NCBI GenBank assembly: GCA_963753055.1
Contig: CAVWAP010000001.1
Coordinates: forward strand, 1,078,210 to 1,142,209
Direction: 5' to 3'
Source: JAUWGC01 sp963753055
Lineage (GTDB): Bacteria; Bacteroidota; Bacteroidia; Bacteroidales; B18-G4
DNA: 64,000 nucleotides
Shown here: positions 25,401 to 34,354 of the stretch, piece after piece
How the letters are laid out: each line of letters begins with the position of its first letter
Numbering within the stretch: position 1 is the stretch's first letter
The notes under the pieces: generated by a model
Seen by the model: the letters and a program-made list of their open reading frames with translations, nothing else
Databases searched by the model: none
What the model was told of the DNA's origin: nothing
Program-made: the position numbers and the translations under genes

Positions 25401-26832
25401 TGAACTGGGAGTTGGATATATAAATACCAGGTACTCTTTTGCGGATGAAATAGAATTTACAAGTAATTCGATAGATTTCAATAATATTACCATCTATGAT
25501 TCACTGGGAAACACAGGGGTGATAAGTGGAAAAATAAAACATAATTATCTGAATGATTTTTATGTTGACCTGGGAATTACAGCCGACAACCTGATATGCT
25601 TGAACACTAATAAATACCAGAATGATATCTTTTATGGAGATGCATTTGGATCCGGTCTGGTAGAGATCAAGGGACCTTTCCATGACATCTCACTGGATGT
25701 GAAAGCCACGACTACAAGGGGGACCGATGTTTTCATCCCACTGGGATCAACAGCTGACATTGCGCAGCATGATTATATCACGTTCTACGATCCTGAACTG
25801 GATTCTCTGGCTTTGCCATCTAAGGTTGCAATTCAGGATGATACAGGACTTAACATTTACCTTGACCTGGATGTCACCAATGACTCAGAGATACAATTGT
25901 TTTTACCTGACAGGATGGGTGATATTAATTCACGGGGAACGGGCAATTTAAAAATGGCAATTAGTCCTATGGGGGATTTCAGCATTAAAGGTGATTATGT
26001 GATCAGCAATGGTAATTTCTTGTTCCAGATTCAGAATATCATTCGCAAAAGGTTTGATGTCCTTGAAGGGGGGCGGATAACATTTTCAGGTGATCCATAC
26101 AACGCAGATCTGAAGATCAAGGGCTTGTACAGGCTTAAAACAACGCTTTCCGGATTGAGTACAACCCTCGATGCATTGTACGCCGGCGAGCGTGTTTTTG
26201 TAGATTGCATTATCGGCCTGAAAGGAAAACTGGCCGATCCTGAAATAGATTTCAGCATTCGTTTTCCAAACATTGAGACCGAAGCCAGGCATAATATCTA
26301 TGCGGTACTCGATACTAATGATCAGGCAGCGATGAACCAGCAAATGATCTCATTACTTATATTAGGGAGCTTTAGCTATACTTCAGGTGCAGGAAACCTT
26401 GGTGCATCATCATTCAACCTTATTTCAAACCAGCTAAGTAACTGGCTTTCTCAAATTAGCAGGGATTTCGATGTTGGGATCAATTATATCCCTGGAGACC
26501 AGATCAATGAGCAGGAAATTGAAGTCGCCCTATCAACTCAATTGTTTAATGACCGACTATTGATAGACGGCAATGTAGGAGTCGGCGGACAGAATGCCAC
26601 TACATCATCTCAAAATGCCAGTAATATAGTAGGCGATGTTAATATCGAATACAAATTGAGGCGGGATGGCAGGATAAGGTTAAGGGCTTTCAACAGATCA
26701 AACAATATATACACTTTTGAAAATATTTCACCCTATACCCAGGGTGTAGGTATCTTTTACAGAAAAGAATTTAACCGCTTCGATGACCTTTTCGGTTTTA
26801 TGAGGAAGAAAAAACAAGCCCCTGATGAATAA
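22417..26832 (+). CDS. TamB/DUF490-domain translocation and assembly protein
   Basis: Protein of about 1471 residues, in the size range of TamB. A single N-terminal membrane anchor is followed by a very long repetitive beta-strand region (AsmA/bridge-like 'Chorein/VPS13-type' groove in current models), and the C-terminal ~350 residues match DUF490, with repeated GDYVISNGNFLFQIQN and DPEIDFSIRFP. TamB-type proteins act in outer-membrane protein or lipid transport from the inner membrane. The first canonical start is a TTG at 22417; no ATG is in frame upstream, yet the frame stays open and encodes a basic n-region (KNRIKR) that a membrane anchor should have. The true start may therefore be an ATT at 22387 or 22402. 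The next gene overlaps its end by 8 bp. Confidence 0.88.
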   Translation: MYPLVVLCALPLALFTLVSDPMVQTFMARFAGSYLSQKFETEIKIDALKITPLLNIYLDGLLVRDHRQDTLIYASSLMAEINKRDLRKKHLLINEMSISDASIGLFKYADDTLLNINQIIRRIDEKEDTVDSPGSSWTFMLTALDLFNARFRYFNDTREHKPKGMDYANLDIAISALEISDILIEKDTIDLSIHELISWDRSGFKVEHLSGIFRLSHEFLIANDLKVITPNSDLSLDFSFNYSEWNDYIDFMQEVNIDATISPSVLNLKDIGFFTVPLMAMDNELRIGGDFDGTVDNLKGKNFRFAFKEIWFDGDITLFGLPDVEETFVNLTIRGMEFAMADIKQFALPGKVRFLEIPPTLDYFGRIGVYGTFTGFFNDFVANGKFLTELGQFTTDVNLQPEESGEIKYEGELTATQFDIGKLLGLSDYVGTMNLEAYIDGQGVTEESAIIGMNGSVDSLEFMGNNFNQVLIAGIFGGKRFNGYVNIFDELVQLDFKGNIDFNREVPVVDFAADINDARLYDLNILKRDPSALFSSKIWCSFVGKDLDVIEGRLNIDSTFYTEGDQQVFMEHLTMLTLKEDQWRREISLRSDILDAELNGIYRFVDLYPSILGSLDQFISLEYLGIERSDTASMPQDYTFELILDNADEVLKVFLPELMMAPNTSVLGSFDSKSSDFTLSGKSDQIIYNGLLFNNWDLSMSSTLESISLDCKFNRFVFKDAADEEDVELGLDNLILRASAGNDSLDLKFNWSDPQNTKLNKGSIAGSVIFADSSLRIGRIRKTEVYLLDSLWTINKDNLIVLDSTSLELKNLLFIGGNQKLLVDGKVSANEVDTMNMRFDNWQFSNFDLLVNNENLDVDGKIDGDLYFSALTGKLHFESNITIQDLILNKVNFGTARMNTSWEPKDKAIRLDADVVYTGNVGTSKTLDVKGAYFPESTDKNFDISITMENFKIKTFKPFVKDVFSHVSGVASGILRLDGTVAKPALTGKLKLMRTELGVGYINTRYSFADEIEFTSNSIDFNNITIYDSLGNTGVISGKIKHNYLNDFYVDLGITADNLICLNTNKYQNDIFYGDAFGSGLVEIKGPFHDISLDVKATTTRGTDVFIPLGSTADIAQHDYITFYDPELDSLALPSKVAIQDDTGLNIYLDLDVTNDSEIQLFLPDRMGDINSRGTGNLKMAISPMGDFSIKGDYVISNGNFLFQIQNIIRKRFDVLEGGRITFSGDPYNADLKIKGLYRLKTTLSGLSTTLDALYAGERVFVDCIIGLKGKLADPEIDFSIRFPNIETEARHNIYAVLDTNDQAAMNQQMISLLILGSFSYTSGAGNLGASSFNLISNQLSNWLSQISRDFDVGINYIPGDQINEQEIEVALSTQLFNDRLLIDGNVGVGGQNATTSSQNASNIVGDVNIEYKLRRDGRIRLRAFNRSNNIYTFENISPYTQGVGIFYRKEFNRFDDLFGFMRKKKQAPDE

Positions 26833-27892
26833 GATCTTGCTATTAATTGTATTGGTATTGATGGCCTGGACTTCTAAAAGTCAAATCACCATCAACATGA
26901 CTGATATGCCTCAACCCGGGGATACCATCCGCACAAGCAGTTCAACAAACATTACAGGCATTGATTATGAGGCCGCCGGAGCCAACTATACCTGGGATTT
27001 TTCCAGTCTTGTTCCTGTCACACAGGATGTTGATACATTTATCAGTATCGATGAAACACCTTTCTTATACAGAATAGTGTTCCAATTTCAAACGGATGCA
27101 AACCTCGCTCAAAAGATTCAAAGCATAAATGCAATTCCGAATATAGAATTGAAAGAAATATACCAGTATTTCACAAATAACAGCAGTCGCTATTCTGACG
27201 AAGGGTTTGCCTTTACTATGAATGGGATACCCTTTCCTGTGAATTTTTCTTCTCCGGATGTATTATACGAATTTCCGTTAGACTTTGGAAATGAGTATTC
27301 GTCGCAGGCTATGTTTAACCTGCAGATCCCCGGCATGGCTTATATGCTGGTAGATCGTTCCCGGACCAATAATGTCGACGGATGGGGAACGATAATCACT
27401 CCATTTGGAACATTCGAGGCGCTCAGGGTTTACTCTGCAATAGAAGAATACGATAGCATTTACATTGATTCGCTTGGAACAGGATTTCCAATTATACGTG
27501 AGTATGAAGAATATAAGTGGCTTACGAAAGGTATGGGGATTCCAGTGTGCACTGTTACAAAAGAGGGGCTGATCAGCACGATTTCTTATGTTGATTCAGT
27601 GCGCGCCGTTCAAGCAATAACGGAACCTGCAATCATTGAGGCCTGGAATGTATATCCCAACCCTTGCATTGATCAGCTCAGGCTTTCCTTGAGTTTATGT
27701 AATAATGCCCGGGTGAGCATAAGTTTGTATAGTTCCGAAGGTAAATTGGTTGCAGTATTACTGGATGAGCCATTGGCATCAGGGCAATTTAACAGAGGCT
27801 TCAATTTGAAGCAGTATCATATTCCAGGGGGCTTATATTTCTTAAGGATATCTGCGGGTGGACAAATAGTTACCGGTAAGATCATTTTATAA
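26825..27892 (+). CDS. T9SS type A sorting-domain exported protein
   Basis: Secreted protein of 355 residues. It has a Sec signal peptide (cut near TSKSQ, residue ~20), a central beta-rich domain without recognisable enzymatic motifs, and a C-terminal type A sorting domain (~80 residues): NVYPNPCIDQLRLSL, ISLYSSEGKLVA, and GGLYFLRISAGGQIVTGKIIL. Such proteins cross the outer membrane through the type IX system and are anchored to or released from the surface. It overlaps the end of the TamB-like gene by 8 bp (probably coupled translation), and its end overlaps the convergent peptidase gene by 11 bp. Confidence 0.9.
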   Translation: MNKILLLIVLVLMAWTSKSQITINMTDMPQPGDTIRTSSSTNITGIDYEAAGANYTWDFSSLVPVTQDVDTFISIDETPFLYRIVFQFQTDANLAQKIQSINAIPNIELKEIYQYFTNNSSRYSDEGFAFTMNGIPFPVNFSSPDVLYEFPLDFGNEYSSQAMFNLQIPGMAYMLVDRSRTNNVDGWGTIITPFGTFEALRVYSAIEEYDSIYIDSLGTGFPIIREYEEYKWLTKGMGIPVCTVTKEGLISTISYVDSVRAVQAITEPAIIEAWNVYPNPCIDQLRLSLSLCNNARVSISLYSSEGKLVAVLLDEPLASGQFNRGFNLKQYHIPGGLYFLRISAGGQIVTGKIIL

Positions 27893-28979
27893 TCTTATCA
27901 AGCACTCCCCGGGCCCCTTCTTTATAAACCATAATATTCATCATCTTCAGTTTAATATAATCTTCCCTGATGAACCTGTAACCTTTATTGGGACCCTTAA
28001 AACCACCACGGCCCGAGTCTTTCAGGAGGAACCATCCCAAACCTTCTGTTTCAAGACAACCTACAATATGCATACAGTGATCATCTGTTGTGCTTTTATT
28101 GTTCAAGCGGAACTCCCTGGAATATTGATCAATAAACTCATTTGGTATATCAAAATCAGGAATGATCCCTGTTTCTGTCTGGCTGTCGAAACCCGGCTCG
28201 GAGACATCTCCACAAAGACTGATAGTATATCCTTCCTGTAGCGCATTACTTATGATCCAATAGAAATCATCAACACTAACATTGTAATAGTCATTGCAAT
28301 GCCACCAGTTATCAGCTTCAACCAGCTCACCTTTCTGGTTATATGGCAGGCTTGTAGTCGACATAAAACTGAAATAATCGATTGGTTTTAATTCCAGGAT
28401 TTTATTGGTGAAGTCTTTAGGAGTATAATAAGTGCCTTTATAATTGAACTTTTCAGGTGGCTTATCCAGGTAATGGTTTAAGATATCCTTGATGGTGGTG
28501 CTTACCAGCTCCATGTTCCAGTTATCTGTTTCCTGGATATTCTTCAGGAAATTATTCATCTCACCGACCATGGCTGAGTGATCATGGTTTTCCTGGGTCT
28601 TCCCCGGATATACCGAGAGAGGAACCATTCCATATTGCTTCATCATCCGTATCACACTGGTAGCCTCCGATCCCTGGGCAAAATAGACATCACCCCTGTT
28701 TTCAACAAAGGCTTTTGCCCTTTCAACATATTCCCAGTAAACAATGTACATTTCAGACAACTTGATCTCCGTGTTGGTTTTACGGTACACCTCAGACTCA
28801 AGGAATGAAATAGTCGCAAAGCACCAGCAGGTGCCTGTCTTTCCCTGTGACACAGGTGGATTGTGCCAGTAAGTTTGATAATCCTTGATATCTGTCGGGT
28901 ATTCCGCTACCTCTTGTGCTGTGAGGTTGAGGCCTGCCATAAGGATCATGGCCAGGAACAATAATCGAATGCTTTTCAT
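27882..28979 (-). CDS. C1-family (bleomycin hydrolase-like) cysteine peptidase, exported
   Basis: Protein of 365 residues with a signal peptide (to ~residue 22, NLTAQ). The papain-type active site is clear: Gln45 of the oxyanion hole and Cys51 in QGKTGTCWCF, and His304 in DDHCMHIVG. The third position is unusual: where papain has N-S-W, this protein reads LLKDSGRGG, so Asp replaces Asn and the Trp is lost. Length, DHxMHI and the C-terminal KLKMMNIMVYKEGA follow the aminopeptidase C/bleomycin hydrolase branch. It is predicted to work in the periplasm or outside. The gene stands alone, tail-to-tail with the preceding T9SS protein. Confidence 0.88.
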   Translation of the reverse strand: MKSIRLLFLAMILMAGLNLTAQEVAEYPTDIKDYQTYWHNPPVSQGKTGTCWCFATISFLESEVYRKTNTEIKLSEMYIVYWEYVERAKAFVENRGDVYFAQGSEATSVIRMMKQYGMVPLSVYPGKTQENHDHSAMVGEMNNFLKNIQETDNWNMELVSTTIKDILNHYLDKPPEKFNYKGTYYTPKDFTNKILELKPIDYFSFMSTTSLPYNQKGELVEADNWWHCNDYYNVSVDDFYWIISNALQEGYTISLCGDVSEPGFDSQTETGIIPDFDIPNEFIDQYSREFRLNNKSTTDDHCMHIVGCLETEGLGWFLLKDSGRGGFKGPNKGYRFIREDYIKLKMMNIMVYKEGARGVLDKIIK

Positions 28980-29040
28980 ATATCCGGAATAAAGTGAAAC
29001 TCAAAAGTACAATATTAATATTATTCTTAATTTTACCATA

Positions 29041-32000
29041 ATGAGCTTTGTAATTTATCAATCCTCTGCAGGTTCCGGCAAAACATTCACTCTGGTCAAG
29101 GAATACCTTAAGATCGTTATTAAGAACCCGGAAAAATTCAGGCATGTCCTTGCTGTCACATTCACTAATAAAGCAGCAAACGAGATGAAGGAAAGGGTGC
29201 TCACCAAGCTGAAGAATCTGGCGGATTATAGCATAGATAGTGATTTTGAGGATGACCCAATGCTCATAAAGTTGATCGAAGAGACGGGCCTTGATAAAGC
29301 CACCATTTCAAAAAGATCACGCATTGTCCTGGAGCTGATCCTTCATAATTATACTGAATTTGCTATTGGTACTATTGATAGTTTTATGCACAAGGTCATC
29401 AGGACTTTCGCTCACGATCTTAAGATCCCTTTAAATTTTGATGTAGAGCTGGATTCAAAGCAATTTACCGAGCAAGCTATCGATGTCTTAATATCACAGG
29501 TAGGACATGATAAAGAGCTCACAAAGGCACTGTTAAAATTTATCGAATCCAAAACAGATGCTGAAAGCAGCTGGAGGATTGACCGAGACCTGCAAAAATT
29601 CACCGGTGTCATGATGATGGATGAAAGTTTTCCATATCTGAAAAAGCTTAAGAACCTTACTGTCAAGGACATCATTAATATTGATAAAAAGCTGCTCGAT
29701 TTAATCAAAGGTTTTGAGTCGGTAATATCCGGAATGGCCTTCAGGTCAGTTGAGTTAATTGAAGGCCAGGGATTAACTGGTAAGAGCTTTCATCAGGGCG
29801 AAAGGGGTATCTTCGGTTACCTTCAAAGGCTTAACAGTAAGAACTTTAAAAGTATACAGCCAAATTCCTATGCTTTAAAAACTGGTTTATCTGATGATTG
29901 GCTTTCTCCCTCAGCTCTCCCGGGGGATAGTGATAAACTTGCCCTGATACAAAGTGAGCTGACAGGGATATTTTCCTCTATGCATCAGTTGTTAGAGGAG
30001 CAATACAATGATTATATATTATTCCAGCGATTGCGACGTCATATCTACCCGATTGCTGTTCTAAATGAGATCGAGAAGGTAATTGAAGAATTCAGGGAAT
30101 CGGAGAATGTTATTCATATTTCTGAATTTAACCGGAGGATCTCAGAAATTGTATCCACCGAGCCTGTCCCATTCATTTATGAAAGGCTTGGGGAACGTTA
30201 CCAGCACTACCTGGTGGATGAATTCCAGGATACCTCCATCCTTCAATGGCATAATCTCATCCCATTATTTGAGAACTCCCTGGGTTATGGGAATTTCAAC
30301 ATGGTTGTTGGAGATGTCAAACAGGCTATTTACAGATGGAGGGGGGGGGATGCAGAACAATTCCTTAAGCTTCCTAAAATAAAAGGCTCAGAGAAAGATG
30401 AGCTGCTTGCTCAGAGAGAGCAGGTCCTGGCCAGTCATTATGACAATAAAAACCTGAAACAGAATTACCGGTCACGCGAAAATATTGTCAGTTTCAATAA
30501 TCAATTCTTTGATTGCATTTCGAAATTGCTACCGGAAGGGAAGAGGGATACGTTTAACAATATTGACCAGGGTTGGGTTACTGAAAATACAGGAGGCTAT
30601 ATCCATTTCGACTTCATTGAAGAAGAAAACAAAGCTTCATACGAAGCGGAAGTACAGTTACGCATTGAGCAGCTGATTGCGTATTTGAAGGCTGATCTGT
30701 ACAACTTGCAGGATATAACTATCTTATGTCGTTCCAATAGGCAGGCGAGCCTGGTAGCCAGGCATCTGCTTTCTCAACAAATCAGCGTAATTTCTTCGGA
30801 ATCCCTGTTATTAAGTGCATCACCCAAAGTTAGCTTCCTGATAGCCTGTATGCAGTATGCTGCAAATCAGGAAGACAGTATAGCCAGGACAGAAATAAAC
30901 AATTTCCTTATTAGTTCCGATCGTCTGCCCAATACCAGCTTAAGCGATGCTATTACAATTACACCGCGGATAACATCTCGTATCCTCAATTTGTCTTTAT
31001 ATGAAATGGTTGAAGAATTGATCAGGACCTATGGTTTCCGTGATCAGTTCGACCCATATATCCAGTTCTTTCTTGACACAGTCATTGAATACACCTCGAA
31101 GAAAACCGGCACGGTGATGGATTTTCTTGAATGGTGGCATGAGAACAATGAAAAGCGTTCTATTGTAGTATCTGAAGGGCAGGAAGCTGTTCAGGTAATG
31201 ACTATCCACAAGGCCAAGGGCCTAGAATTTCCTGTGGTTATTTTTCCGTTTGCGGATGAACTGTTTAGTAAAAATCAGGCTGACTATTTATGGGTTGATA
31301 TAGATGAAGAAGAAATAAAGGAAATGAAAGCTGCATTGATTGATATGGGCAAGCAACTTGAAGACACTAAATTTGAGAATATATATAGAGAAGAGGTCGG
31401 GCAGGCGATGATGGACACATTCAATCTCTTGTATGTAGCCATGACAAGGCCAACGGACAGGCTGTATATTATGTCAAAACTCCCTTCATCACCCAAGGAA
31501 GGCGAGGTGAAGAACATAGCACAGCTGTTTGTGTATTACCTGAAACATATTGACAAATGGAATGAGGAAGTCAGATCATATGAGTTTGGCAATAAACTTC
31601 CGAAAGAGAAATCTGCAAAAAAAAGTGAATCAGGTGTATTTAAATTAGAAAGCTTGATTTCAGAGCCTTGGAGAGACCGCCTGTTGATCAGTACCCTGGC
31701 CCCTGAAGTCTGGGACCTTGAAAGTCCTGATAAAAGCAGAGAATGGGGTAACCTTATTCATCATTTGCTTTCGAAAATTGAACACAAGGATGATTGCGAG
31801 AAGGTGATAAATGATGCGAGATTACAAGGCATGATTGACAGCCCGGCTGCAAGGATCATCAGTAAAAGGTTTGAGGACATGATGAATCATCCGGAGTTGT
31901 CTGCTTTTTTTACTAAGGAGTGGGAGGTCAGAAATGAAGCAGAGATCTTTCATAAAACGAATTCCTACAGGCCTGACAGGTTGATGTTTAAAGGTGATGA

Positions 32001-32154
32001 TGTTGTCATCCTGGATTACAAAACAGGTAAGGAGGATGACAAGTATTTCAGGCAATTGGATGTATATGCCAGCAAATTGCAGGAGATGTCATACAACGTT
32101 ATTGGCAAATACCTGGTCTATATTGGAGAACACTTGCATGTGGTAGTAGTATGA
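29041..32154 (+). CDS. UvrD-type helicase-nuclease (AddA/RecB-like)
   Basis: Protein of 1037 residues uniting an SF1A helicase and a C-terminal nuclease. Helicase motifs: Walker A SSAGSGKT at residues 8-15, motif Ia FTNKAANEMKERV, motif II YLVDEFQDTS, motif III QAIYRWRGGDAEQF, motif IV NYRSRENIV, motif V VMTIHKAKGLEFPVV, motif VI LLYVAMTRPTDRLYI. The last ~90 residues contain a PD-(D/E)XK nuclease core: DRLMFKGDD, ILDYKTGKEDDKYFRQL. This is the AddA/RecB class that resects double-strand breaks; its usual partner (AddB) is not adjacent. The next gene starts in the last codon (ATGA overlap). Confidence 0.92.
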   Translation: MSFVIYQSSAGSGKTFTLVKEYLKIVIKNPEKFRHVLAVTFTNKAANEMKERVLTKLKNLADYSIDSDFEDDPMLIKLIEETGLDKATISKRSRIVLELILHNYTEFAIGTIDSFMHKVIRTFAHDLKIPLNFDVELDSKQFTEQAIDVLISQVGHDKELTKALLKFIESKTDAESSWRIDRDLQKFTGVMMMDESFPYLKKLKNLTVKDIINIDKKLLDLIKGFESVISGMAFRSVELIEGQGLTGKSFHQGERGIFGYLQRLNSKNFKSIQPNSYALKTGLSDDWLSPSALPGDSDKLALIQSELTGIFSSMHQLLEEQYNDYILFQRLRRHIYPIAVLNEIEKVIEEFRESENVIHISEFNRRISEIVSTEPVPFIYERLGERYQHYLVDEFQDTSILQWHNLIPLFENSLGYGNFNMVVGDVKQAIYRWRGGDAEQFLKLPKIKGSEKDELLAQREQVLASHYDNKNLKQNYRSRENIVSFNNQFFDCISKLLPEGKRDTFNNIDQGWVTENTGGYIHFDFIEEENKASYEAEVQLRIEQLIAYLKADLYNLQDITILCRSNRQASLVARHLLSQQISVISSESLLLSASPKVSFLIACMQYAANQEDSIARTEINNFLISSDRLPNTSLSDAITITPRITSRILNLSLYEMVEELIRTYGFRDQFDPYIQFFLDTVIEYTSKKTGTVMDFLEWWHENNEKRSIVVSEGQEAVQVMTIHKAKGLEFPVVIFPFADELFSKNQADYLWVDIDEEEIKEMKAALIDMGKQLEDTKFENIYREEVGQAMMDTFNLLYVAMTRPTDRLYIMSKLPSSPKEGEVKNIAQLFVYYLKHIDKWNEEVRSYEFGNKLPKEKSAKKSESGVFKLESLISEPWRDRLLISTLAPEVWDLESPDKSREWGNLIHHLLSKIEHKDDCEKVINDARLQGMIDSPAARIISKRFEDMMNHPELSAFFTKEWEVRNEAEIFHKTNSYRPDRLMFKGDDVVILDYKTGKEDDKYFRQLDVYASKLQEMSYNVIGKYLVYIGEHLHVVVV

Positions 32155-33950
32155 GACTTATCAGAACCTTATTAGCATTTATAATTCTGTTATTTGACAG
32201 TAGTGTGTTAGATGCACAGACTTTCATCCCTGCCGGAGATGTTGGAGGAGCTTGGGATGTCACTGGTTCTCCATACCTGATCGAAGGTAATATCAATATA
32301 CCCATTGATAGCCAGTTATTTATAGGCCCCGGCACAGAAGTATTGTTTCTTGGCCCGTATCAAATGAGGATTTATGGGTACTTAAATGCCAGTGGCTCAG
32401 ATTCCGACACTATTTATTTCTCAAGTCCGGATTCCGTGGATTCCTGGCTGGGACTCAGGCTCATAGATTTTGTTCAAATACTCCCTGATAGCATAAGGCT
32501 TTCCTACTGCAGCTTCACAAAGGCAAAGAAGAATCATCCTGATAGTCTTGGTGGTGCCTTTTATGCAAAAAACTCTCCACGGGTAAGCATTGATAATAGC
32601 CGTTTTTCAAACTGCTATGCAGGTTCAGGCGGGGCTATATACCTTCAAAATTCAAGCATCTTAGTAAGGGATACTGAAATAAGGAATAATGAAGCTGAAA
32701 GGGGAGGGGCGATGTACATTCACCAGTCATCCCCTGTATTGATCAACCTGGATATAAAAAATAATACGGGAGGGGTTGCAGGAGGGATCTATTATTATAA
32801 TTCTAATGGATTGATAAGTAGCTCTATAGTCGAGTCAAATACCAGCCAGGGTGGGGGTGGAGGAATTGTTCTGCATAAAACCAGTAATGTTCACATGCAC
32901 AACTGTCACATTTCATATAATATAGCTCATGGCAGTGGTGGCGGGATAGCCCTTCTGGAAGGGAGCATGCCCTTAATAGAGTATTGCCATATCATCTATA
33001 ACCAGACTATTTTCGACCAGTACATAGCAAAAGGAGGAGGGATTTTCATTACGCAGCATGGCAATAATGCTTTAATTGAAAATACCCTGATTGGTTATAA
33101 TATCTCTGCCGATGATGGTGGCGGCATATACACTGAGTCAGAAACCAGCATCATCAGTTCGCTGATTATCCATAATGAGGCCAATACAGACCAGGGCTTC
33201 GGTGGTGGTGCAGTTTATGCACTTTATCAGAAATGTTTGATCCTGAATTGCACCTTTGCATCAAACATTGCTTCACAGGGGACCTGTATATACGCCACCG
33301 GTGCAAACCTTGATATATTTAACAGCATTATTTGGGACTTTGGAATAACTGACAGGAAAAAAATATATATGCATAACTTCCTGATCGATCCCGTGATAAA
33401 GATTGATCATACTGATTTGGAAGGAGGTGAAAACCAGATTGGCGGTTCAGGAACATTCCAGCTTTTCTGGGGAGAAAATAATATCGATGAAGCTCCTGAA
33501 TTTTCAGATCCATGGCTGGATCTTTACACCCTGGAGGATAATTCACCATGTATCAACACTGGCCTGCTGGATACGCTTGCATTTCTTTTACCCGTGAAGG
33601 ACCTTGCAATGAATCCACGTGTTTATGGTCCAACAGTCGATATGGGAGCTTATGAAAGTCAATCACCTGTTTTTATTCGTGAAGAGGCAGATAAAGATAA
33701 ATTAATCAGCAGGGTGTATCCGGTACCTGCCAGGGACCATATTAATATAGAATTATCTGAGCGGATTTCCCAATACACACTCACATTTGAGATTATTTCT
33801 ATCGGCGGCCAGGTTATCAAAAGCAAGCAGATATCAAACCCGATGAATCATTTGAGAGTTGGGTTAAATAATCTTCCATCTGGACTATATATCCTGAGAA
33901 TCAGTGATATGACTGAACAGGAGTCGCTTATATTTAATGTCATTAAATAA
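32151..33950 (+). CDS. T9SS type A cargo with right-handed beta-helix domain
   Basis: Secreted protein of 599 residues. Signal peptide of ~22 residues (SSVLDAQ). The bulk (residues ~80-450) is a right-handed parallel beta-helix: repeated short strands with Asn/Gly turns such as GGAFYAKNSPRVSIDNSRFSN, AIYLQNSS, GGIYYYNSNG, GGGIALLEGS and GGGIYTESET. Near 490 is the choice-of-anchor Q motif ending in NPRVYGPTVDMGAYESQ, followed by a type A sorting domain (RVYPVPARDHINIEL ... SGLYILRIS). Such helices often bind or cleave polysaccharide, but no catalytic site is recognisable. Start ATG overlaps the helicase stop by 4 bp. Confidence 0.9.
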   Translation: MRLIRTLLAFIILLFDSSVLDAQTFIPAGDVGGAWDVTGSPYLIEGNINIPIDSQLFIGPGTEVLFLGPYQMRIYGYLNASGSDSDTIYFSSPDSVDSWLGLRLIDFVQILPDSIRLSYCSFTKAKKNHPDSLGGAFYAKNSPRVSIDNSRFSNCYAGSGGAIYLQNSSILVRDTEIRNNEAERGGAMYIHQSSPVLINLDIKNNTGGVAGGIYYYNSNGLISSSIVESNTSQGGGGGIVLHKTSNVHMHNCHISYNIAHGSGGGIALLEGSMPLIEYCHIIYNQTIFDQYIAKGGGIFITQHGNNALIENTLIGYNISADDGGGIYTESETSIISSLIIHNEANTDQGFGGGAVYALYQKCLILNCTFASNIASQGTCIYATGANLDIFNSIIWDFGITDRKKIYMHNFLIDPVIKIDHTDLEGGENQIGGSGTFQLFWGENNIDEAPEFSDPWLDLYTLEDNSPCINTGLLDTLAFLLPVKDLAMNPRVYGPTVDMGAYESQSPVFIREEADKDKLISRVYPVPARDHINIELSERISQYTLTFEIISIGGQVIKSKQISNPMNHLRVGLNNLPSGLYILRISDMTEQESLIFNVIK

Positions 33951-33985
33951 AAAAAAGCAATACCAAAGACTGGTATTGCTTTAAT
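33951..33985. terminator. Bidirectional rho-independent terminator
   Basis: A perfect 12-bp stem (AAAGCAATACCA and TGGTATTGCTTT) with a 5-nt loop. It is flanked by A-rich DNA on the left and T-rich DNA on the right, and lies between convergent genes, so it can serve both the beta-helix gene and the rpoC-DUF3467 operon. Confidence 0.85.
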
Positions 33986-34004
33986 ATAATCGGTTTTATC
34001 TTGA

Positions 34005-34322
34005 TTAAGCTTCGGGGGTTGGTCCTCCAAAGTTTATCGGCGGCATCATGTCGCCCCCTTCCGGGATGTCAATTGTTCCATGCATTGACTCAAATTTAGA
34101 AACATTGTCCTTCAATGCCCTGAATAACCTCTTGGCATGCTGTGGAGTAAGGATAATCCTGGATTTCACTTTTGCCTTGGGAATCCCAGGCATCATTTTT
34201 ATGAAATCAATGATAAACTCAGAATTGGAATGTGTGATCATAGCCAGATTGGAATAAATCCCTTCAGCTATCTCTTCATTCAATTCAATGTTAATCTGTT
34301 TTTTTGGATCTTGTTCAGACAT
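34005..34322 (-). CDS. DUF3467-family protein
   Basis: Small protein of 105 residues, MSEQDPKKQINIEL at the start. The DUF3467 core is visible: EGIYSNLAMITHSNSEFIIDFI, MPGIPKAKVKSRIILTPQHAKRLFRAL and a C-terminal Pro/Met-rich tail. Members sit in bacterial genomes next to transcription and ribosome genes and have no established function. Here it follows rpoC by 32 nt on the same strand, so it is cotranscribed with rpoBC; a link to transcription is suggested only by location. Confidence 0.9.
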   Translation of the reverse strand: MSEQDPKKQINIELNEEIAEGIYSNLAMITHSNSEFIIDFIKMMPGIPKAKVKSRIILTPQHAKRLFRALKDNVSKFESMHGTIDIPEGGDMMPPINFGGPTPEA

Positions 34323-34354
34323 TTTCGATAATTTTAAAATTCATATTGGTGTAA

